Made by a program: the position numbers and the translations under genes
The notes under the pieces: model-generated
Database searches by the model: none
What the model was told of the DNA's origin: nothing
The model's input: only the letters and a program-made list of their open reading frames with translations
Assembly: GCA_003573635.1 (NCBI GenBank)
Contig: QUTJ01031618.1
Location: 1 to 13,528, forward strand
DNA: 13,528 bases
DNA from: Goniomonas avonlea
Lineage: Eukaryota > Cryptophyceae > Goniomonadida > Goniomonadaceae
Reading direction: 5' to 3'
Shown here: one piece after another, positions 1-9,300 of the stretch
Layout of the letters: the number at the start of each line of letters is the position of its first letter
Numbering within the stretch: position 1 is the stretch's first letter

Positions 1-85
1 GGCCACAGACAGACAGACAGACAACTAGACAGACAGACAGACAGCCAGACAGACAGACAGACACACACACACACATAGGTACACG

Positions 86-153
<68 letters not shown>

Positions 154-244
154 GGTGTACCTGCTCCATAATGTCAAAAGATGCTTAGTCATTGATGATA
201 ACAGATAGCGAACATAATCTTACATGAATACAAAATTGCCATAC
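1..244 (-). other. Start of the next intron, running off the window edge
   Basis: The donor GTATGG lies at 244. About 90 bases of unique sequence follow, then the GACA microsatellite. No acceptor or coding sequence was found before the window ends, so the 3' part of the gene, with any membrane anchor, lies outside. Confidence 0.6.
5..154. repeat. (GACA)n tetranucleotide microsatellite
   Basis: An interrupted GACA array with a short (CA)n insert at about 60-75 and two GGACG variants near 85-90. The right-hand block (about 90-154) is uninterrupted. It lies in an intron of the minus-strand gene. Confidence 0.95.
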
Positions 245-385
245 CTGCACCCGACGACTTTCCTGCAGCGCACTGGACACACGCAGCCGAGAGTTGGCTG
301 CCAGTATTGGTGTTGTACTTGCCAGTACCACAGTCAGTGCAGGCTTCGGTCGCAGTGGTTGTTTTGTACTTGCCAGTTGCACACT
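245..385 (-). CDS. GCC2/GCC3 (ephrin-receptor-like) Cys-rich exon
   Basis: 141 nt, phase 1 at both ends, the usual form for a shuffled extracellular module. The coding reads ECATGKY, then C-TD-CGTGKYNTNTG, then C-VQ-CAAGKSSGA: paired C-x2-C motifs each followed by (A/T)GK(Y/S). This is the signature of GCC2/GCC3-type repeats found in large eukaryotic surface proteins. The pairs suggest one full repeat with flanking halves shared with exons on both sides. The exon is too short to have been obvious as an open frame, and a naive reading frame across it uses the wrong phase. The donor is GTATGG at 244. More such repeats probably follow beyond the window. Confidence 0.8.
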
Positions 386-3300
386 CTACGGGTTTGCGGA
401 TGAGTTTTAAAGGGGGGGTGACAGCTCAAAACAGATGGCATGATTTTGTCATTGATCAGGATTGCATTCACTATCTGTTGTGATAACTGACTCTAAACAT
501 CTTTTCAATTCTAGCTGATGCCCACCCCGCCCCACCAGACAACAGCATGGCAGGGCTTCCATTTGCAGATGTCAGGCATCACCATTGACACACACACACA
601 CACACACAAATGCACAAATGCGCGCAGAGGGAGAAGAGATGTAGGGAGGATTCAAGCCATTCAGGAGCCACTGAGCGGTGAGGGCCTGCCTGGAGGCATG
701 GAGAGAGGAGAGAGGGAGAGTGAGAGTGAGAGAGGGAGTAGTGTGAGGGCTATTCATCCAGTAGATCTCGATCTCTCAGTGACTCATTGGTCTGGCAGCA
801 TCTCAGTCCAAGAGGGCAGCAGTTTGGTACACCCCAGACATCTGCAGGATCAGCCATGGAGATCCTATCCAACTGAGATAAAGGCTGAGAGCAGCAAGGG
901 GGATCATCACTTGCTGCCATATGCCCCCAAAAGAACACATTGCGGGCTCGCTGTGAACAGGGGATGGTAGGGAGGGTGTCCGTGATTGTTGGAGGTACGA
1001 TTCCAAAGAGTCATCAGTTGGGAATCCACTTCACACACACACACACACACACCAACACAGCTGTAGCCATCTAAGGCAGTCCATCCGCTCTTGCAGTGGC
1101 AGGTAAAAGACCCTTCTGTGTCAGTGCACTCTGCCTGGGTGTGGCAGCCAGCGTTGCTGCCTGTCACCCAGCTTGTGCCAGCTCCACCCGTGTAGCATTC
1201 GTTGACCTGCAAGTGCCATGTTGGTTCTATCACAGACAGCACCAATCTCCCTCTTTGAGTGTCTGGCAATGAAGCACAAGGCAGATGATGCACTATCAAT
1301 TGAGACCAAGTTCGTCCGTTAAAATCAAAACTAGAACATCCTTCTAAACTGAAGCTGGTGAAACAGAAGGTACGTGGGCACACTGTGTGTGTTCTCTCTC
1401 TCACACACATACAGACACAAGCACACACCTCTCTCCTCTCCCTCCCTCTCTCTCTCTCTCTCCTCCCCCTCTCTCTCACTAGTGACAAAAGCCCAGCGGC
1501 AGCAATGAAAACCCCGTTCCCCAACACCACACGCAGAGATATCCTCACGTGGGCAAGATCGTATCACAAAGACGGAGTGAATGGCATCCAAATCAATGAC
1601 ACGGTGATTCCTCTGCCAACCCCACAACCCTCCCACAATGACACCTTCCTGGACTTGCTGCCCACAGCTCACACCCTGAAAGCTCCTGCAGTCCGCCCTA
1701 ACCCAATGGTCACAGCAATCCCTCTGCACTTGCAGCTTGGCCAATGGAGACCACCACACAGACTCACCTGATCCCAGGTGAACGTGGCACCAATGGTTGG
1801 ATGCAAACCCGGTGCCACAGTGATGGCAGCGGATTGCAGGGCTGTATGCGCCCAGACTCTCGAAGGCTTGACACAGAGACTTGAATCAGACAGCCATGTG
1901 GTGCTGAAGCTCTCGCTGTGACCAATGCGAACACGACTGGAGGCAGAAGCACCAATTGACGACCCAAGGAGAGTGACGGAGGCGGCGCCAGTCCAGGCAA
2001 CGTTGGTGCGAAGATGTCCAGCAGACAGCGCAGTATTCCAGGTGAACGCACGTGTTGCACTGAAAGGAAGCAAGACTGCAGTCACAGCCACAGTGGACAC
2101 GTGCCCGTGGCCAGAAACGACTCTCCCTTGCAGAGCTGACTCTGACACCCAGGCTGTGCCTTCACAACCGCTTCCGCCGAGGCGAGGGTGCATTGTGCCC
2201 AGGAAAATGCCGGAGCCAAAGACGGTGACACTTGTGGAGCCAGTGGTTGGAGAGTTGTGGGCAGACTGTGGCGCTAAAGAAAGATAGCTGAATGCAAGGC
2301 TCAGCGAGAAAACAGGAGAGACTGCAGACACCGCAACAAGCGCATCTCGCACCGGCTGCAGTCTTACATACAAGCGCGGAGCTTGAGGCCCACTGTGAAG
2401 ATTCCAGCCCAGTGCCTCCAAGGTGAGTCACGAAGCTGTGCACCTGCTCTGAAAGCATCATCCCGAGGACGGTCACACTCAAGNCGCCCGTGGCCACACC
2501 ATTCGTTCGCACAACACCGCTCAACGCTGGACGTCCGTAGCTCCACGCCCCAACGAGGCTGTGCACCACTGCCGCAACAGTCACCAGGCCTCCAACCTCC
2601 GGTCCTGGGGATCCAAGGGCCGCCTTGCACTGAAGCGACGAGTCCGACACCCATGCCGAGCCAGCGCTGGACGTCGCTCCCAACCGACAGCGCACAGACA
2701 GCACCCCCCCTGCAACGTTGGACCCAACCAACGTGACACTTGTCGCTCCAGATACAGGTCCGTTGGACGCAACCGCACTCGACAGCGCCACCCCAAGGAA
2801 TGTAAAGCCCGACGAGACAGTGCCCACCGCCTGTCCCACCGTCAGGCCCACCCAGCGCCCACCCCAACCACCCTGCACGCCCTTGCACAAGAGCGCCGAC
2901 TCAGACACCCAGGAGGACGCCCCGACCANGCTCCCTCCAATCTGAGTGGCCGCGCTGCGCCTGGCAGAACTCATGGACGCGCCCAAAACAGTCACACTCA
3001 CGGCACCCGACGACGCCCCATTGGTCGCGACCACGCTGCTCAATGCTGGCGCGGTGTATGAGTTCACGTTGGTTCGGCTCCACAAGCGTCTCTGTACAGT
3101 CGCAATGATGCTGTAGCGTGTTCCAAAACCGGCACCGGCCTTAGCTGTCAGGGCGCTGTCGGATATCCATGCAGTTGACACTGTGGCAGTTACCCCAAGC
3201 TGAAGACTCCCAGAGCGTCCGTAGCCAAAGCTGCGGCCCGCAACAGTCACACTGGATGCTCCAGTGGTTGGGGGGTTACCCCCAGTTTGTAGCACCACAA

Positions 3301-6300
3301 GTGGACGCTGGGAAAGGCTCCAGGCAGATGTGAGAGTTCCTGCGCTCGTACCAATCGAGATCGCCAAGGCCAGCCCTTGTCCCAGACCCATTGCAGCCTT
3401 GCCTTGGAGAGACGTGTCCGAAGCCCATCCAGTCGCAGGGCACACGCTGCCTCCCATGCGGCCCCGGCTACTGCGAGGTCCCGCACCAAAGCTGGCGCCG
3501 ACCACTGTCACGCTGGCGCAACCCGTCGAAGCGGCGTTCGTCTTCGCCAAACTGCTGCCCTCTGATCGGTGATACGAGATGCTCGAGGTTGCAGAGCGCT
3601 GACAGGCGTAGGCAGTGACCACACAAACTAGCCGCTCGCCTGAGCCCCTGGAGGCCTTACAGGCGACAGCACTGTCTCCAATCCATGACGTCGATTCCAG
3701 GCCACTCGCACCGAGCTGTAATGCCCCACTGTAGTGTGGACTTCCGAGGTTGGACCCGAGTACGGTCACCATAGCAGCGCCTGTGGCTGGTGTGTTGACG
3801 GCACGTGTGGCCGTGACAGCGTGCGCGTTGTAGCTTGCCAGCGAGGAGGAGGTGGCAGCACGTACGCTGTGCGTCACCGAGGCCGTCAGGGACTGCATGC
3901 CTGTGCCGGTCTTGCACAGCACGGAGCTCTGTGAGACCCACAGGGTTCCCTGCCCCCCGGTCCCGCCCACACGCGGGCGCGGCGACGAGTCGACTGGGCT
4001 GATTGCGCTTCCGAGAACTGTGACAGAGGTCGCTGCGGTGGCAGGTGTATTGCAGGCCACCGCACTGCTGGGCCCGAGAGGAGTGTTCACTGTGAACCCG
4101 TGGGAAAGAGTGAATGCAGCAACGGCCACTGTGGCAGCCAGACTCAATGAAAAACGCTTGGTTCCGGCTGGCACCAGACATCGCAGGCTGCTAGCTGAGG
4201 TCCACTCAGTCACGCTACCTCCGGTGGCGCCAATGCGGACCGCGCTGCACCGCGCTGCAACACCCCGCCCAACGACGGTCACACTGGCCGACGCTGTGTT
4301 TGGCGAGTTAGGCTCTGCGCTACGCGGCATCGGGCCATTGGACGTGAATGCAGCCGTCAGGCTGCTTCCCTGTTGCGCGAGACTCACGCACACCGAATAC
4401 ATAACCATGCTCCCACCGCCGCCTTTGCATCGCAATGCGCTCTCGGACATCCAAAACGTGGCCTGGCACTGGGTGCCGGCCACCCGGCTGCGCACCGAGC
4501 CAAAGAGACCGGTGCCCGTGCCAATGACAGTGACGCTCGACGCGCCAGTGCCCGGGCCGTTGCTGGCCAAGGCAGAACTCGGGTGGGTACTACTTGCCGC
4601 TGAGGTCCAGGCGAGCGACATGGTTTGCAGCTGGTGGTGTGCCGTCACGTGCAGAGACCGGCTTGCGCCCACTCCGGTACTGAGCTTGCACGTGATGCTG
4701 CTTTCAGACGCCCAGGGCGACGAAGTTGCAATGGTCCCGCCCAGCGGCACAGCAGGTGAGCGAAACGTTGCCCAGGCCAGGTTCACTCCGACTACTGTCA
4801 CTGTCGTCGCGCCGGTCGTGGGCGCGTTCACAACGGTGAGGCCGCTTGGGGCAACTGCGTCTGTGCTCCACGCAGCCAGTGCGGTTGCCACGCGCTGCCG
4901 TGTTGTCACGTCCAAACGGCGGCAGGAGTGGTGCGACGAGGACACTCGGCCGCAAACGCTGCTATCCGACGTCCACAGAGTGGTCTCCGACACCGAGTGG
5001 CCGGACCGCACTTGGCTAGTGTAGCCGCGTAGGCCGGCGGAAGCCCCAACAACAGTCACACTGACACTCCCCGTGGCCGGCGCATTGCCGCGCACGACCG
5101 CGCTGGCCGAGGCGTCCATGGTGAACAAGTTCGTCACGCTCCCCGCGTTCAGCACTGTTGTTGCGGCGCAGACTGGGACATGGCCTGCAGAGGCCGCGGT
5201 CCGTGCCCGCACGCATGTCGCCGACGTCCACACAGTCGCAGAAGAGCCGGTTCCCCCTATCCGGACTCTCACGCTGTGGCTGGCGAGCCCGACGCCAAGG
5301 ACTGTAACACTCGTCGCGGCGGTCGTGGGGGCGTTGGAGGAGAGACCGCGGCTGGGTGCGACTGTGTCGAAGGACAGCGCGTTGCTGGTCGTGGTCCGGT
5401 GCTGTAGCAGAGACACAGTCAGTGTCGATGCCAAGGCCCCGCTGCTCGACTTGCAACGGAGGGCCGACTCGGAGAGCCACAGAGTCGCGTCACAGCGCGT
5501 CCACCCGACACGGGCCGCCACTGAGCGAGCTGCTATGCGTGTCCCCACCACAGTGACGCTCAGCGCGCCCGTCGTCGCTGCATTCGAGACCCCAGCCGAG
5601 CTCACTGTTAGCCAAGGGTAGGTCCACCCAGAGCTCAGCGTACCGAGGCATGTGCCAGAGGTCACAGCCAGAGGGCGTGCCAGTAGCTGGCCGCCTGCAG
5701 CCTTGCCGAGCAGCGAGGTTTGCGACACCCACACGGACGCCGCTGAGCCGCTCTCTATCCGCAGTGTGGGGGAGCCCCATCCAGTCCTCAGAGCCGCCCC
5801 GACGACTGTGACGCTCACGCCGCCCGTACTGGGCCCGTTGCTCCGAGTCGCAGCGCTCACGGAGACAGGCGAGACGAACGACCGCGACAGCGACTGGGTC
5901 TGAAGGCCCGCGGTGAGCATGTAGGCAAGGCAGCGCTGAGGAGCGCCAGACGCTGGGCGAGCCGAGACGCTGCTGTCTGACACCCAGACGGTGCTCGCAG
6001 GCCCACTGCCACCTACTCTGGCAGCCGCGGTGACACCGCCGTCGGCGAAACTAGCGCCAACAACAGTGACGCTCGCAGCGCCAGTGCTGGCAGGGTCAGG
6101 GTACAGGCCACGAGGCGCTGGCTCAGTGTAGCTGAAGGCCTGCGACTGTGAGCCCTGTCCGACAACCGACACTGTCACGAGGCACGCGGCGCCGATGCCC
6201 ACGGCAGCGCGACCTCGCAGGCTGCTCTCGCTGAGCCACGCCGTTGCCTGGCAGGCAGTGGCGCCCAGCCTCCCATGGACGCTCCCGCGACTGTAGAACG

Positions 6301-9300
6301 CGTTGCTCCCCACGACCGTGACGCTGACCGTCCCTGTCGCCGCTGCGTTGGTCGGCGTCGCCAGCCTGGTCCCTGCAGTGTCGTAGCTCCAACCCGCGGT
6401 CAGGCTTCCTGTCGTCATCGCGAGTGTTGTAGCAACCTCCAGCGCCAGTTGGGTGCCGGCGGCGCTCCGAGCAACAATGCACGTTTCGGCGATCCACACT
6501 GTGTAGCCAGAGGCGGTTTCCCCAAACCGGGTCGCGGCGGTGTCCTGGAGATAGCCCATAGCAGAGCCAAGCACAGTCACGACTACAGCGCCGGTCCTGG
6601 GTCCATTGGACGCGGCGAGCGACGACCAGGTCGCTGTGTTCGAGGTCCACACACCGTGCAAGGACGCAGGTCGCCGGGTGAACGTCACACCGACGAGTGT
6701 CGACGCCTGACTGAGGCCTGCGGCCGACTTGCAGCGAACTGCTGTCTCCGAGGTCCACTCTGTGGCGTCACACGCACTCCGGCCACCGCGAGATGCCAGT
6801 GAGAAACTGGCCTGCCCCATGCTGCTCCCAATCACAGTCACGCTGCTCGCCGCCGTGGGGGCTGCGTTGCGGAGGACCACGCTGCTGAGTGCGAGGACGT
6901 CCGACGTGAACGCCATCGACAAGGTGCCGGTTAACTCGCTCACTGTGATACTGGCCGAGGCGTGGGCTCCGACGACACCAGAGAGCTTGGCAACCAGGGC
7001 GGTCTCAGAGGTCCAAACCGTTGCTGAGCCCACCGTCGAGCCGGCCCGGACACTGAGACTGCGAGCAAACCTGCCAATGGCGCTACCAACAACGGTAACG
7101 CTTACCGCTCCAGAGCCGGCGGCGTTCCGATGAGCCTGGCCGAGTTCAGGGGCGTCAGCAGTGACCATTGCGACCGGGGCCGGAGCACCCAGGCCGACTG
7201 TCGCAGACACAAGCAGGGCCACTCCTGCCGCAGCGCTGGCCTTGACCCTGAGAGCAGAGTCGGAGGTCCACACTGAGAGCTCACAGCCGCTCCCGGCAAC
7301 GCGAGACCGCCCGGAGAAGGAAGCTCCGGCGCCGAAGGAAACTCCGAGCACTGTCACGGCGGCAGCGCCTGTGGTGGGCGCGTTGGAAACCACCACGCTG
7401 CTCGTGGCAGCGGAGTTGAAAGTGAGCACCGCGGTGAGAGACGAGCGAGACGGCGTCGACGTTGCCAGGACGACCAGCTGGGGTCGAACTCCGTGAGTTG
7501 ACCTGCAACGAACCGAGGTATGGGACCGCCAACTAGACGCCGCAGCGCTGCTGGCACCGACACGGGCACCCAGAGAGGAAGGCATCGTTCCGAATCCAAC
7601 CGCAACGATGGTCACGCTCACCCCCCCGGAAGTTGCCCCATTCGTTGGCACAGCGGAGGTTGAAGCCGCACGTGGGTAGCTCCACGCTGTAGTCACGGTG
7701 CAACGAGCGGTCAGGGTGGCAGTCAGCGAGAGCCCAGCGCGCACGCCGCCGCAGGGCTTGGCGCGCAGAGAGCTGTCAGATACCCACAAGGTCGTCTCGG
7801 CCGATGATACCGAGGAGCGAACGGCCCCGCTACGACTCGAAAAGGCGAAACTCGCCCCAAGCACCGAGACACTTGTCGCTCCTGTCCCCGCACCATTCAT
7901 GACGGGGACAGCAGCGCTGACCAGACGGTCAAACGTGAGGGCGCGCGACACGCTTGCCACGCCGAGCGCAGTGGCAACAACGGCCTGGTGTGGCATCGCC
8001 CCGGACGCGGCTCGACACGTGACCGAGCTGTCGGACGACCAGCCGGACGTGGCGCTGCCTGTACCACCGACCCGGACGCGGCTCGAGACAGGCACTCGAG
8101 CAAAGCTGGTCCCCAACACGGTCACAGCGGCACTTCCCGTGGTGGCCTGGTTGGTCCTCGCGACGCTGCTCATAAGGGCAGCAACATAGGTCCAGGCCGC
8201 AATTACTGTGCTGAGGAGGGGTCCTACGGTCACCGCGGCGCTGTGTCTTGCCCCGGGACCAGCAACCGATCTCGAAGTAACAGAGGTGTCCGATACCCAT
8301 AGCGTCATTCCGAAGGCTGTCCCGGCTATCCGTGACCTCGGCGAATAGTCTGATTGCCCAAGCGAGTCTGCGAGCAGAGTGACACTGACCGCACCCGTGG
8401 ACGGACCATTGGCAGTCAGCGTCCTGTTGGCAATCGCAAGCGTTGAATTGCAGAGTGCAGAAACCGTGCCGCTCCCCGTTCCAACAGTGACGACCACACC
8501 CGGGCTCCGCGACAGCAGTGCAGCGGACTTACAGCAAACGGCAGTGTCCGAGTACCAGCGCTTGAGAACACTAGCGCTATGGCCGACGACAACAGAGGCA
8601 GTGTAGTCCTGCGCGCCGAGCGACACGCCGAACACCGTCACTACAGCAGCGCCGGTACTCGGAGACTCAACACACACTACGGACGGGACGGGGGGGTCCA
8701 CCGACACGGCATGGGACAAGGAACCTAACAAACGCGAGCTCGTCACAGAAACCGCCAGCGCGTGCATGCCAGCGGGCGCCCGGGAGCGAATCGAGGTGTC
8801 CGACACCCACGATGTTGCCGGACTGGCTGTCGCGGTGACGGCTGCCGACTGCGTCGTGTAGGGAGGCATGCCGCGCCCCAGGAGCGTAACGCTCACAGCT
8901 GCGGTAGTGGCGTAGTTGGAGACCACGGGCTCGAGCACCCTAACCCGGTTGTAGGTCACGAAGGCGGTGGTGCTGCATGTCTGGCGCGTGTCGGTGACAG
9001 CGACAGGAAGCCACTGGTTCGGAGCCCCAGCCGGTCGCCGACAACAGAGAGCGGAATCCGAGGTCCAGACCGTCGCGGCCCAGGCAGTGGCACCGAGGCG
9101 TCCCTTGGTGCTTCGGGCCCTGCCCACAGATTGCCCGACAACAGTCACACTCGCCGCTCCCGTGACAGGAGCATTGCTGGCGACGGCGCTCGAGGCGACA
9201 CGGGCGTTGTACGAGCATGCGGACGACAGGGATACGATGGAAGCCCAGACAGTGCTGTTGCTCCCCAGCCCACGCTGCAGCGACACCACCACGGCAAGGT

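Larger units (their letters stand above)
386..1052 (-). other. Intron between EGF and GCC2/GCC3-like exons (667 nt)
   Basis: The donor is GTGTGT and the acceptor CCGTAG ends at 386. It starts within a (GT)n run on the minus strand and contains another CA run (588-609) and a GA-rich run (701-739). No Cys-rich or repeat-like coding segment appears in any frame. Open frames in this stretch are short and of low complexity. Confidence 0.7.

Noticed and set aside
518-970. Plus-strand open frame of 150 codons in the intron region
   Set aside because: Composition is driven by CA and GA microsatellites (His-Thr runs, Glu-Ser runs), and there is no domain pattern.
2270-2360. An intron to explain the frame change near 2350
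   Set aside because: A one-base shift restores an ungapped repeat. An intron would have to delete repeat residues that are present in the second frame.
3852-5024. Long plus-strand open frame of 390 codons, and several similar ones at 7698-8189, 8762-9346 and 8967-9572
   Set aside because: They are antisense to the TIG-like array. GC-rich codons leave the opposite strand open. Their translations show no domain pattern beyond the mirror of the repeats.
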